NCBI RefSeq assembly: GCF_000346465.2
Contig: NC_034010.1
Location: 20,800,335-20,864,334 of the forward strand
Length of the DNA: 64,000 bases
From: Prunus persica
Lineage: Eukaryota; Streptophyta; Magnoliopsida; Rosales; Rosaceae
Reading direction: 5' to 3'
Shown: positions 34,229 through 46,654 of the stretch, one piece after another
How the letters are laid out: each line of letters starts with the position of its first letter
Position numbering within the stretch: position 1 is the first letter of the stretch
Made by a program: the position numbers and the translations under genes
The notes under the pieces: model-generated
Told to the model about the DNA's origin: nothing
Database searches by the model: none
Seen by the model: only the letters and a program-made list of their open reading frames with translations

Positions 34229-34764
34229 CTGTACTCGTACCAACCCAACCCATTTTACAATTCTATGATACCAGATGAGACATTTCATTTAAGTTTACAA
34301 ACCATCTGTAGTTGTAACCTCTAAAATAATTGGGGTTTGGTCCTCACAAGATCATGCAACATCACTAGTTACTTGAAACCAATTTTCCCTGTGGCCCAGT
34401 TAATTATCAGACTTGAAACAACGGCAAAAATTGAATTCAGGAAGTTGGTATGTTCAATTATGGAATTCGTAGAAAAGATGTACTCTCATAGTGAGTAGAA
34501 TGAATGGCTCAAAACAGAGTATGAACATTCAACTTCTGTGGACAAACTTTATATATACAGAAATCAAATTATATTTGTAAGCTCCATTTTCCAACTTGCT
34601 ACGCAAAAATTCAGAGTTTTGTCGCAGTGATTTAGCACAACCTCCGCCGCTCGTACCATCTACAACGGATAATAACATTCTGTGCAAGGTATGAGAATCT
34701 CCAATCAAACCTACCCGCCCTACCATGTGGTTTTTACTGGTTCTCTGGATCAAACTCTTTCATT
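34229..34764. other. 3' region of the RING gene
   Basis: Probable reverse-strand 3' UTR of the RING-H2 gene and AT-rich spacer. No other gene is supported. Confidence 0.4.
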
Positions 34765-36197
34765 CTATCGTGGCGTTGTTTCTGGTTCTCTAGATGGAGT
34801 CGGTTCGGAGGGGTTTCCAGGAGCAGATTCTGAATGCCCTTGGTTGCTAACATTACCTGCTGAACGCTCAGAGCCAGGTAATAGCCACAGTTGTGAATGT
34901 TCAGTTGAAACCTCAGAATCATCAAACGATCGAGGCATGCTAAACGTTGCTGATCTCACATGTTTTATTCCAAGGGATTCTTTTAATGGCAAACGGCAAA
35001 CTGGACAGGTAGACTGTTTCCTCAGCCATGTATCAATGCAAGAGAGATGAAAACTGTGGCCACATTTGGGCATGATTCGCAATACTTCTTTCTCTTGGTA
35101 CTCCCCCAAGCATATTGAGCACCTGCAGGACCATAAAGATTAAACTTCAATCTAGCAAGCGTCCAAAAGGAATGAAATGACTACCAAAACTCAAGGACAT
35201 TCCATAAAAAGAGCGGCAAACTAACGTCCTGTAAGCTATAATAAATGTTAGATCTTTTCAATCAACTAATTCAGATTTTAAGGTTAGGTGGGAAACAAAG
35301 GAGATTCCTTAGGCACTAGAAGAAAATAAATTGCAAAGCTTACTGCGCATCTTCCAAGGAGCTGAAAGCTTTATGATCAAACTTCATGGTAGGGATTGCA
35401 GAAACCACAACTTGTTCAAGGCCACTGGCCTGATGCTCTGGCTGCCAGCAAACAATGAAACCTTAGAATCCATTGCTCAAACCTTAAGTTACAATGACAA
35501 CACGAAAAACTCTCAAGTTTTGGTGGAATGACATCAGTAGCAGTGACCACAAAAGCAAAAGGGCATGAAGGAAACCAATTCAGTCTCTTGGGTTATCAAA
35601 ACTAAAAACCATGAAGACGTAGGAGTTCTTTGTATGATTCAAATAGAACAATCAAATATCAAAGCTATTGTTCAAGGCCACGCCATTTTTTATTTATCCT
35701 TTCTTTTCAGTAATTTGTATTGTCAACACACTAGGGAAAACTAGTACATTGCAACATATAGCAGAGTTGATTCTCTCAACTACAGCAGAGTTCATATCAA
35801 AACAAGAACATAACAAGCCATCAAAACAAATGAAAATCATGAAACACAAACCAGCCTACCCAAATAAGCTACTGAGAAGCTAACTCACATATTGATCCCA
35901 GTTACAAAACAATCATTCAAGCATATTCAACTGAAAACAAAAATACATACAGACATAAGAGGTATTCATAATTCAGAAAACTACCTCAAATCAGATTTCC
36001 TAGCTGAGAAAACAAATATAGGACAGGCAATTCAGACATACCTGCTCAACATCAATCCTTGATTCAATCTCGAACATAGGCCGTGATTCGCCACCTCTTA
36101 GCCTGCCACAAATGATTCTTGTGCAAACGAATACTATAAATGTTGCACTCATACCAAAACCAATAACAGTAGTGACCAAGTTCATACCCGAACCCAT
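34765..36197 (-). CDS. Membrane-anchored RING-H2 E3 ubiquitin ligase (ATL-like)
   Basis: Three reverse-strand exons (36197..36042, 35441..35344, 35122..34765) give 203 residues. A hydrophobic segment near the N-terminus (about 7-30, LVTTVIGFGMSATFIVFVC) should anchor the protein in a membrane. The RING-H2 finger spans 86-127 with the full ligand set C86, C89, C105, H107, H110, C113, C124, C127. It is preceded by a GLD-like conserved stretch (SGLEQVVVSAIPTMKF) typical of ATL-type ligases. The tail is Ser/Pro-rich. Such proteins transfer ubiquitin from an E2 to membrane or signalling targets; the target is unknown. I can place it among ATL-like proteins but not assign a specific member. Confidence 0.9.
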
Positions 36198-37859
36198 ATC
36201 TGCAAATTCCTACTTCTCTCACCCAAAAGTCCCAAAACCAAAACAAAGACTCACAAGCCCCAATAACTAAACGAAGCTGGAAAAAAACCCACTAAAACAA
36301 TGAAAACCCATAACTAAAAACAACGAAAGAATGGTGAAAACAAATAAAAAATGAAGAGTGACAAAGACCCAGATCAGAATCACCGAAGAAATGGCTAGTT
36401 TTGAAAGCAAAATTCAGGAAGACCAGTCACAAACAAAGCTAGCCATTTGGAATCTCAATCGCTTTGGATAGACTCAAAGCTTAAAACAAAGTCATGGAGG
36501 CTTTCAATAGATGTTGAAGATGAGAAAAGGGAGTTGTGGAAGGAAAGGAGGCAGTTCATTGTCTTGCGCTTTGGACTCGCATTAATATGGGGTCCATTTC
36601 AATGGGACCCAACAACAAAATATTAACAGGGGTTATATATCTGACGGTTAAAACAAAAAAGAGGGGATTTTATAAAGATTCCCATGTTTGTTTAAGGTAG
36701 AGAGAAGAAGAGAATCTGTGTGTGTCCTTGCTCCTCTGCTCCTCTTACCTTTGCATCTTCTGTGCTTTCTCAACCATACTACTTCTGGATAAGGCCTTCG
36801 AATTGGGTCCAAAAAGTATCTTCACATGTATGTTCCTGCAATTTTGCAAATATTGAAGGGCCAATAATTTATTTCAATGTGTGGAACGCTTTTCTTTGCA
36901 GCCATTGGTCATGAGCTGGCAAGAATAAGATGGATTCTTATAGTTTATTACATTAATATTTTTCTTTCCAATCATTGTCTTTGTTGTAGTTCAACGGCTG
37001 GGAAGAAGTGTTGGTTGCTTGCTACTTGCTTAATTCTAAGAGGCCAAAGTAGATAAAACTAATGCAGGAAAACTTGGAGCTCTGTCAAAGGTACTTGTTC
37101 TATGGACTTGGATTCTCATATGAGCATCCAACTTTGTGTTTCTTCTTTTGGCCTTTTTATCTTAACATATGTGCTTTATTGTTTGTTTGTTTTGATTTCT
37201 GAAAGACCAACACTTGTCACCTTAACCGCATTAAAAAAAGACACTTGTCACCTTAAAGAAACATCATTTTTTTTCCTTTATGTCTTCATCTTGGGTTTGA
37301 TTGGAAGGGAGCCGATGTGGGAATGAATCTTTTGAGAAAAAGCTATCTTCTTCATAGTGTAATCAATCTTTGGGATGGAACACATGATTCCATCCTATTA
37401 TATAGTATATGTGTACTTTTTGGCACATAAAAAAAAGGGAAAAACAAATAGGGTGGTATGCTCCATGAGGAGAAAAGTCTTTGGGTGCCGATGCTCGGAA
37501 ACACACTCACATGGAGGTGGGATCGAATGAGACTCTTATACATGGATCTATATAATGAGTAAGTAAATTAATAACGTCATATGATGTGTTGCATTTACCC
37601 ACAAATTATTTTATGCTCCAATGACAATATATTATTTGCATTCTAACACAGGATTGTGACATTGTTGCACTAACAATGTTATTTGCACTCTAAGAAAAGT
37701 GCGGTTCCTAAAAAAATATAAAACAAAGACTTTGTTTTAGAGGGGGAAAAAAAAGAAACAAAGACTAAATATTTAATTGTTGAATCCCACCAAAACCAGT
37801 TGACACGTAATGGTTTGGCTATGGCACGTTATGAGATCGTAATAAGCTGTAAACATAGA
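36198..37859. other. Intergenic, no gene seen
   Basis: The left part holds the promoter and 5' UTR of the RING gene (reverse strand). The rest is AT-rich. The frames at 36720-36914 and 37102-37326 show no recognisable family, and I leave them unannotated. Confidence 0.4.
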
Positions 37860-37893
37860 CTGAAGTTGGCTAGCCAACTTAAGTCAAGTTCGC

Positions 37894-38030
37894 TATAGCG
37901 AGTGAAGTTGGCTGAAGTTGGCTAGAACGAATGTACTCCCTACTTTGTACTCAAGTTCAAATCCCACACCTCTAGTTTAGTTTAAATTCGATTAAAATAT
38001 AATATCATTTCTATATAAAAAAAAATTTGC
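37894..38030 (+). mobile_element. SINE-like fragment with A-rich tail
   Basis: A box B-like aagttcaaatccc (37953-37965) is followed by a tail (tagtttagtttaaattcgat...ctatataaaaaaaaa) resembling that of the copy at 30.2 kb. It is preceded by repeated gaagttggct words (37862-37925). Confidence 0.45.
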
Positions 38031-39595
38031 ACCACTCATGCCTACCGAAATTGACTTCATCTCACTTTGGCAATTTCTATTTCCTCTCAATTTTTCTCAC
38101 CTCATGCTCTCAGTAGTTTTTCCAGTCTCTCAAGTCTTAACCTTTGTTTCAGGTCCACTGTTGAAGGGCATTTGCGGTAACTTTCCATATGTATGGTTAA
38201 TGCGTTTTCATAGAAGAAACTATGAAAGTTTTCATCCTAAATTCCTAAACAAGTTGAAGTGACAGAAAAAAGACATGTAGGATTAAGTTTTCCTCAAATT
38301 GAACAAAGGGCAATGCTCTCTATGTCAATAATTTCTTTGCTTAGCTATTTTCCTCAGACTTGCCAAAGGATGACTTAGAAGGCACACAAAAAGAAAAATA
38401 ATTGGGAAAACTTGTATGCAGCTTCTTTGCACATGCATCTGCTTAAGCCAGGCCAATGAAATGAAAAAGGTTCATGCCTTCAGCTGCTACAGTTATTATT
38501 CTTCTATGTGGGTTTCCAATATATTTGGAATTATACCAATTCTATTCTTATAGGTCACTCAAGCAATCATTCTTTGTTGTTAGTGATTTCTGCACTAAAG
38601 AAATGGCCATTTCCAAAGAGAAACAGCCAAACTAAAGTGCACCAACCAATCTGTGCACCTTCTTCCATACAAAATTCAAGGCTCCCTGTGAGTCACCATA
38701 AACAGAAGAAGAAGAAAAGTGCACAGAACACAAATGCTCTCAAATTCATGTCACAATTGCAAAAATTCAAAGGCAACTACATGAGGCACTAAATGAATAG
38801 AAGAGAAAGCTTTTCAAAATCTAAATTTAAATTACCTGTCATTACAGTAAAACTTTCAATAGAAAAGTTCCCAAAATGAAAAGAAAACCAACGAAGTAAC
38901 AACACTGTCATCAGAAAGCAGACAACAACATAAGCAATGAAAAGAACCAATCTTTCAATAGAGAAAAGAAAAAAAAAATATAGTCAAACAGTAAACCCAG
39001 TGCACATACAGACACACACACCAAACAGTAAAATTTCACATAAAAAATTCAAATCCTTCTGAAGTTACATTTTTGAAGGTGGCCTTCCCATTAGCAGCAT
39101 TAAAAGTATGTAGTGTGCAAGTGGGATGAGGATAAACTTATTGTCAAGAAAATCAAACATGGTCCCATGGATAGACAACAGGGCTAAAACACATGCGTAG
39201 GTACAAAATCAATCAGAAACATACCACTTTTGAAGTCAACTAAGAATAAATCTCATCTTACATCACTATTTTGCGTGGCCTTATCAATGTCAAAACAGCC
39301 AGCCAAATCCTATTGGATATTTCATATTTTTCCACACCACACCAACTACACAAGTGACCATTTTACTACTTAAGAGTCAGCATATGTACTTTGTGTCACT
39401 CTTGGGATCAAGACACACAACAAACTGCAACTAATTCATTCCCATCGATCTCTGTTTCTCAGCTAAATAAAAACTCATCCAACTTTTCCAACCGCACTGA
39501 TTTGTCACCATCCATTCATATACATGTACTTTAAGTTTCTTCTCTGCTCCAAGCAAAATCACATATATTTTGACAAAGAAAGGCAGTTCTAAATC

Positions 39596-39637
<42 letters not shown>

Positions 39638-39993
39638 TTAAAGTAAAAGGTATCCACAACAAACTTAAAGGAAAAAAAGTTACCATTAAGAAATATTTTA
39701 GTACAAAAAAAAAAGGGCATCCCCCGAGGTCAAACAAGCCAGCATCCACTTTGACACCAGAAAACACCATTTCCTCTGTCCACCATATCAGGCAGAACAA
39801 AAACAAATGCATAACATCCAACACAGTTGCACAAAATCAACAACAAACCCATTTTCCCAATCTGGCAAACAAACATGCCCATAGCATCAATTCCTTCCTT
39901 CCATCATCCATACCAATCAAAAAATAAAACCAACAACCCACCATTTAATTCAGATTTTCAAAGCACCCAACTTTGCCAAAACCCAAACAAACC
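38031..39993. other. Intergenic, probable 3' flank of EG16
   Basis: AT-rich sequence with one microsatellite (39599-39637). The right end is likely the reverse-strand 3' UTR of the EG16 gene. No other coding gene is supported. Confidence 0.4.
39599..39637. repeat. (AT)n(AC)n compound microsatellite
   Basis: An AT run of about 29 bp passes directly into a short AC run. It lies about 360 bp downstream of the EG16 stop codon. Confidence 0.95.
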
Positions 39994-40638
39994 TTAACCC
40001 TCCACAGCACTTCCAACAGGAACATGAATGTCCTTATAGAGGCAAACATAAGGCGCATCACACCCAATGTACTTGCCAGTCCACCTCCCCTCCTCAATAT
40101 AACTAGCATCCCAAACAGAAGCATACAAATACATAGGCTTGTGAGGAAAAGCCTCACCCTTTTTCCTCTCTACCCTCACCAATTTCCCATCAACCAACCA
40201 CTCAATCAAATCCTGACCCCATTTGATCACATACAAATGAAACCCATCAGAACAATCAAAACCCAGATCATGAAACTCCTCTTTGTTACCTGTGCCGCCA
40301 GTGTAATAGTTAGTCTGCACAATTGTCCTGTCCTTGCCCAAAAACTCGAAGTCAATCTCGTCCTGTGACTTGTCACCTTCCAGGGACGAGAGGTAGATGT
40401 TGAAGTTGAGGCCGCTGGTGTTGCCACGTGGGCACTGAATGAGGGAGCTGAAGGTGCCGTAGAGGAACCTTGTGGTGGTGCGCCACCGTGCACCGCCGCG
40501 GTGGTCGTAGGTGAGGGTGATGGTGTTGGCGTCTGGGCAGTGTGTACAGGCCTCCGGGGTGTAGTCTATGGCGATTTGCTTGAGGGGTTGGGTTTGGTGG
40601 TGGGTTGGGGTCTCTGGGTGTAGCGCTGGGTCTGCCAT
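39994..40638 (-). CDS. EG16: EG16-type GH16 endo-glucanase
   Basis: An uninterrupted reverse-strand frame of 214 residues starts with ATG at 40638. It is a GH16 beta-jelly-roll enzyme with the catalytic motif DEIDFEFLG (nucleophile E94, D96, acid/base E98), followed by QTNYYTGG and the substrate-cleft blocks FDCSDGFHLYVIKW and LYASVWDASYIEEGRWTGKY. It has no signal peptide and stops before the C-terminal extension that defines secreted XTH enzymes. That combination marks the EG16 subfamily, known in poplar and grape as endo-beta-1,4-glucanases active on xyloglucan and mixed-linkage glucan. Its site of action in the cell is unclear because it has no obvious export signal. An XTH relic is the alternative, but the intact frame argues against it. 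Confidence 0.9.
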   Translation of the reverse strand: MADPALHPETPTHHQTQPLKQIAIDYTPEACTHCPDANTITLTYDHRGGARWRTTTRFLYGTFSSLIQCPRGNTSGLNFNIYLSSLEGDKSQDEIDFEFLGKDRTIVQTNYYTGGTGNKEEFHDLGFDCSDGFHLYVIKWGQDLIEWLVDGKLVRVERKKGEAFPHKPMYLYASVWDASYIEEGRWTGKYIGCDAPYVCLYKDIHVPVGSAVEG

Positions 40639-41321
40639 TGAAGATGCGAATATAGAATGAGAGAGCTTGAGAGTGATGACTATGGCGGGAGCGTTAGATC
40701 TAATATATGTAAGTTTTTGTGCCCATTTTTTTCTGTTATTTATTTATTTATTTAAATATGCAGAAAGATTTACAAAACAATTTTTTTAAGGATATATTTA
40801 TCATTATTTCCAGCCAAAGAGAAAATAGAAAACCATTGAAATTATGATTATGATTATGATCCTACAATTTCACCAAGAGTTGCAAAATAACTAGTTTACC
40901 AAGTGTTTGACAAAATAAAACTATTACCAACTGTTGCGATTTAAGGATAATGTCTGCATTTTATTTTTAATTTTATTTATACAAGTGATATTGAAAGAAA
41001 GAAAAATTAAACATAGAACATCAAGTGCATAGTTATAAATCCCTTGTTTGTCAAATTTTTCAATAGAATTAGAATGCAAGTAGCATATGTAAGGCTAAGA
41101 TGGATTTTCTAGAAGCGCAAAACACCTCCCACATTGCCTTCACATGCTAATTTTGTCGATTTTTTTGTTGTTGAAAGAATTAAGTAATTTCACTTAAATT
41201 GCAATAAATAATAAACTAAATAAGTTAAATCACGACAATTAAAACTACATATAATAAAATGGAATATCGCTAAAAGCTACATAGACCAAACTTATAGTTT
41301 GACCGTTTTTTTAATAACTTA
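40639..41321. other. EG16 upstream region
   Basis: It contains the reverse-strand EG16 promoter, then AT-rich DNA with no supported gene. Confidence 0.4.
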
Positions 41322-41700
41322 GGTTCTGTTTAGTATCCTACTCAAAAAAGTAAATTCAAAAACTATAATTCTTTTTTAAAATATGAGTTTTCAAATAGTG
41401 ATTTTAAGATTTAAAAACTTGTTTGGTATTGAACTCCAAACTATTTTTAAGATCTAAAAAAATTGAAATTAAAATCATAAAATTATAAACCCTAGATTCC
41501 CAAATTGAAATTAACAAAGAGAGAGAGAGAGAGAGAAACTATAAAACCCCACTCTTTTTTTTATATTTAATAATGGGGTGGTTTTTGAGTTTTTCTTGAG
41601 TTTGAGTTTTTAAAAGTAGGCCTACCAAACAGGTTTATAAAATGGGTTTTTGTGGTTTTGAGTTTATAAAATTAGATCCAATTAGGATACCAAACAACCC
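41322..41700. mobile_element. hAT-like MITE
   Basis: The left end reads GGTTCTGTTTAGTATCCTA. The reverse complement of the right end begins GGGTTGTTTGGTATCCTAAT, so imperfect terminal repeats of about 20 bp face each other across 379 bp. The inner sequence is AT-rich with a GA repeat (about 41517-41536) and no coding capacity. TAACTT-containing flanks on both sides suggest a decayed 8-bp duplication. The hAT assignment is inferred from the terminal sequence and rough duplication size. Confidence 0.65.
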
Positions 41701-41828
41701 TTAACTTCTTAAAAAGTAAACACCAAATTTTATTACAAAGAGAGTCTTACTTCTTTTTTTGAAAGTAAAAATTCTTACCTTCATGTTAATACGATTTACA
41801 TATGTGTTCAACTGTAATTTACAAAAAG

Positions 41829-41975
41829 GATGAATATCTAATTTCAAATAGTAACATCTGGTCAACACCCTTTTGCAAGACAGCAACTACCCAAGGCCAT
41901 CCTTTTAATGGGAAACGATCATCCATTCTAAATATCTTGAGAAATTAAATGTAAATTGTGATTTACAGACATAAA
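41829..41975 (+). repeat. Direct repeat copy A flanking a MITE
   Basis: This unit (tgaatatct...acacccttttgcaagac...gggaaacgatcatccattct...gtgatttacag) recurs, diverged, at 42329-42478. Its opening part recurs again near 42484-42525. The nature of the unit is unknown. Confidence 0.8.
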
Positions 41976-41994
41976 TATTACGGAAATAATCTAT

Positions 41995-42243
41995 AGAGAC
42001 CAACTTGTGTACCATATTTCTAATATGAGAAATTTTTATGTTACGGGAATATCACTTTTTGCTATCCCTATCCAATAAATGACATATAGGATAACTTTTT
42101 TATGTGTCTTTGTTTTACTGGTGGAGAATAGCAAAATAGTGTTATCTTAATTATATGTAAGTTTTTTTGCTCTAATAGAGGTGGGATCCATTATATTGAT
42201 GGGCTCTACCTCTATTAGAGAGTTGATACACAAGTTAGTCTCC
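41995..42243. mobile_element. MITE with about 19-bp and longer degenerate inverted repeats
   Basis: The left end GAGACCAACTTGTGTACCA pairs with the reverse complement of the right end, GAGACTAACTTGTGTATCA. The inverted similarity continues inward (TTTCTAATA/CTCTCTAATA and tgctatcc/tgctattc). About 249 bp with no coding capacity. I could not identify a target duplication, so the superfamily is not assigned. It lies between two direct-repeat copies. Confidence 0.7.
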
Positions 42244-42328
42244 TTAGCAAACACATATCAAATGTTGATAATGATAGTGAAGATACACTTTAAGTTAAAA
42301 CGGTGCGCAAAAATGCTCTTCTTACGAA

Positions 42329-42478
42329 AAGAATGAATATCTCCTTCCAACTAGTAACATCCAATGCACACCCTTTTGCAAGACTGCAACAACCCCGGGC
42401 CATCCATTCAACGGGAAACGACCATCCATTCTAAATATTTTGAAAAAAATAAATACAAATCGTGATTTACAGAAATAA
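42329..42478 (+). repeat. Direct repeat copy B
   Basis: Diverged second copy of the unit at 41829-41975. It shares acacccttttgcaagac, gggaaacga and ccatccattctaaatat, among other words. A third partial copy starts near 42484. Confidence 0.8.
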
Positions 42479-42789
42479 TGAAGATCTCTTTCCAACTAAC
42501 TAGTAACATCCGGTCAACACCTTTCAACCCGCGCAAGAATGAAAGATTTAGTGAGAATTGTAGGGATTAACCCACTCACGTCAAAAATCACAAGGAAAAA
42601 GGGAAAAAATAAAACAAAAAACAAAACTCTACCAACTTTAAATCATACAAGGGTAAACTGGGAATTTTGAAAATTTTGACCTAGGGTGTAGTGTAGTGAG
42701 CAAATAGTGAATATTCTAATAATTGTTCCGTTTTATTATTACTCTTTTCTTTCGGCCTAATTTGCTAAAAACTAATAGGGCTTCATATC

Positions 42790-43311
42790 ATACGTCGCCG
42801 TTCGACTGACTTTGCCTCTGTTTGCGCGTACTGTCCGAATTGTGCAGGAGCTCCCCAAAGCGATTCGAGAGCCGTTCGTCCAATTATTCCTAGGGTTTCT
42901 CTGAGCTCTCTCTCCCAAAGACTCTAAGGTATGAAAGCTCGGATCTTTTTCGTCTAATATGTTCCGCAGATCTAGCTTTTTTCCATTTTTGAACCCTTAT
43001 TATTATTGCTTGATTGTGCCCGTTTGCTTTAGGATGTCACTATTATGATCCCCACTTTGACTTCTTGTACTAACTTTTTTTGTGTAATTAAGCTTCATAA
43101 TCATACTCCTACTTGATCAAGTCAAAAATATATTCCTTTCTGAAATTTCCCGTTGTGTTTTTTCGGTGTGGTGCATTTGCTTGTGTTTTTGTGTTGCTTA
43201 AGAGTTGGAGAGCTCACTAAGTGTTTGTATAAATGCCACTGACCCACGGTATTTACCTAATTGTCCTGTTATTGCATCTGGAAGGGCTTGAAAACTTTGA
43301 AGCTTGAAGAA
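42790..43311 (+). promoter_or_regulatory. Probable 5' leader of the RS31-like gene
   Basis: GC-richer pyrimidine-rich sequence begins near 42790. A good donor (CTCTAAG|GTATGA, GT at 42929-42930) suggests a 5' UTR intron that ends shortly before the start codon at 43312. Several AG acceptors are possible (43280-43303). Leader introns are common in SR protein genes. Confidence 0.5.
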
Positions 43312-46300
43312 ATGAGGCCAATATTTTGCGGCAACTTGGATTTTGATGCAAGGCAAGGGGATGTTGAGCGGCTTTTCAGGAGATATGGGAAAGTTGAGAG
43401 GGTGGATGTTAAGTCTGGTAAATAAGTTTTCTGATTAAATAACTTATTTTCTGCTGTGTTTTCATCATGGTCTGTTTTAGTTCTCGATGTTGGCTGTTGG
43501 TAGCATACTTGTAGTACTGGGTTGTTTGGTTTACTTCCATTTTTCTGTTGTATTTGTTGGGTACGCATTTGGCGGCCAAGATAAAAGCCTTAAAGCTTTT
43601 TCAAGCTGTTGTTTTTTGTGGTGAAATCTGAAGTGGGGCATGGCTGAATCTTCCTACTGGGATATGGTCGGTAAGAATTAGTGGAGATTGAGGTTTGGGC
43701 ACCATATATTTATCTCTATGAGATGATACAGATTCGGGTAGATAAATAGAATACATATGGTTTAACAGCAATGGAGTAATTTAACAGGGGAATTCTGTCA
43801 TCATGCAGATGTGTCAGCTGCTAACAAGGATTTTCTGCTGCGTCTGAAAATCTATTCCGACCTTATTTGTGAATAAAAAGAGTTTCTGTATTGAGACATA
43901 GTGGGGTTCCTGGATATGTTTTAGAAAGGAAAATATGGTGTACAACCTGAAAAAGGTTCATTTCAAGATTTGGCTCATTGACCCTTTTTGTATATAAGCG
44001 AATACGTACAGAAATATGAAGTCTGGTTGTATTCCTCGGCCTTTTTTCTCCTTTTCTTCACAACATATTGACATGTAGAAATTCCCTTTCTCCTGTAAAT
44101 TGAAAATCTATGAGAGATGTCTTTAAGGAGAACTGTAGGGGTGGGAATGCAGTGGACAGTACATATCCTTCATTTTCAGAAACATGAGCTCTTTCTCTGG
44201 GCTGTTAGATTGGAGTAAATTCAACAGGGGGCATATTTACTAAGAAAATTAGCTGTTATTCAAAAGGGTCAATATGTTATTCCTTAACTTAATATTTAGA
44301 TGGGTGTACACACTATTTTCCCTTCAGAGAAGCAGGTTACTTTTTTATTGCAGTGTAAACCCGCATACTCAAGAATTTCTTTGGCGCAGGGTTTACTTGG
44401 AATGTCCATGCTCTTCTTGGATGGGTCTGCTTATCTGCATTTCTTTTGTAGCATGTGCCCAGGCTTCACTTATTGTATTTTACCAGAAGAATTAAACTGA
44501 TCTGCCCTAGTCCTGCCATCCTACTTTACCTCAGACACCATTGCTTTTTCATTCCTCATGAATTTTGCTCCGTGTTCAATTTCCGACATGTTCCAACATA
44601 GATTCCATGATGATATCGCAGCCACTGGCAGGTTTTGTGTTACTCTCTAGCAGATGATTTTGTATGCACATAATTTTATTAGTGTTTGAGAAGTCAACAT
44701 TTCCTCATAGATTCTAGGTGATGTTGTTCTTATACTAAAAAAAACATGTATGCCTAATAAACTTGCATAAAATTGTTTTGGTGACTTTGTTTTACGTGCT
44801 TTGGTTACTTACCACTTTGGTTTTAATAAGATTTATTCAATATTGGTTAAATAGGATTTGCTTTTGTCTATATGGATGATGAACGAGACGCTGAGTATGC
44901 AATTCGGAGACTTGACAGGACAGAATTTGGTAGGAAGGGACGCCGACTTCGTATTGAGTGGACCAAGGTAAAATCGATGATATGATTGGGTTCTAACAAA
45001 ATGATTTATCACTTTATGGTCACTTTCATAGCATAGTTGCTGAGCATTTTGGCATCGCACAGAGCACGATCCTAAACATACAAGTATAATACTAGATCCT
45101 GACTTTTCTGTCTGGCATGCAAATTTTAGCTTAATCTATTCCTTTACATAATTTTAATATTTTGAGTGCGTTGGTCAAAACCATATTCCCTATACCTCCT
45201 TGCTATATTTTCTGAACTTATGCATGCAAAGGGTACATATGTTTGTATCTGCTTCATGATGCTCGACTCCTCTCATTTATATAAGTTGGTATTACACAAG
45301 ATCAAATGGATAAACAAAGTCACAGGATTTACTTGATTATTTTGTCAGAATTTGCACTCATTTAATCACATTTTATTCTGTATTGAAGCATGAAAGAGGG
45401 ATTAGGAAACCTGTTGATTCAAGAAGACCTTCAGCGAACACAAAGCCCTCGAAAACCTTGTTTGTTATCAATTTTGATCCAATCCATACCAGGACAAGGG
45501 ATCTGGAGAGGCACTTTGATCCATACGGAAAAATAGTGAACATAAGGATTAGAAGGAATTTTGCATTCATTCAATATGAATCACAGGAAGATGCTACCAA
45601 AGCATTGGAAGCAACAAATTCAAGGTTCTATTTTCCTCGATAACTTCTAGAATGATGTTTGCTTGATTAACAAATTCCAAGGTTTTTGCCTTTGGACAAC
45701 CATATCAGCATATGATTGTTTGGAAGTGACTTCAAAGGGAGAATGGCTCTAACTTCTGTAGGAAATTCAGTTTTGATTGAGTGAAAGCCATGTCATTTGT
45801 AGGCATTTCATTGCAGCAGCTTAGTGTAAACATTATTTACAAGAAATTTTTACCAAAAGAAGCTGGTATAGGTGGTTGCAAAGAAAATGAAAAAGCTTCT
45901 TGGTATTGTCGTTAAAAAAAGTCTTATACATTTGTTCTTGAGATTTAAGTTTTACCCTTTTGAATTAACATTTTAAAAGAAGAGACAACTTCATTTAGAT
46001 AATATTCTCAATGGTTTTATTTAGCGAAGATATTCTGTATGAATCCATCTCAACAATTTGCAACTTGCTTCATATTAACTTTAATTAATTTCTTTTTGAG
46101 GTACAGCAAGTTCATGGACAGGGTTATTTCCGTGGAATATGCTGTTCGTGATGATGATGATAGAAGAAATGGACACAGTCCTGATAGAAGGGGCCGTGAC
46201 ATGTCTCCTGAAAGAAGAAGCAATGATCGTGGGCGATCTCCAAGTCCATACCGCAGAGATAGGGCTAGCCCTGATTATGGCCATGGCTCCCGTATAAGTT

Positions 46301-46623
46301 CTAGATCTGATCCAAGAAGAAGTCCTGATTATGAGAGAGCTGAAAGCCCAATCAATGATAGATCCCGTCCTAGTTCTAGACCTGAACCAAGGAGGAGTCC
46401 CAGTTATGAGAGGGCTGCTAGCCCAGTCAATGATAGATCCCGTCCAAGTTCTAGACGTGAACCAAGAAGAAGTCCCAGTTATGAGAGAGATGCAAGCCCA
46501 GTCAATGATAGATCCCGTCCAAGTTCTAAACCTGAACCAAGAAGAAGTCCCAGTTATGAGAGAGCTGCAAGCCCAGTTAATGATAGATACCGCAGGTTTG
46601 AGCTTTTAGATCCTGAAATTATG

Positions 46624-46654
<31 letters not shown>

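Noticed and set aside
40227..40493. 88-codon reverse frame inside EG16
   Set aside because: Out-of-frame shadow of the EG16 coding sequence.
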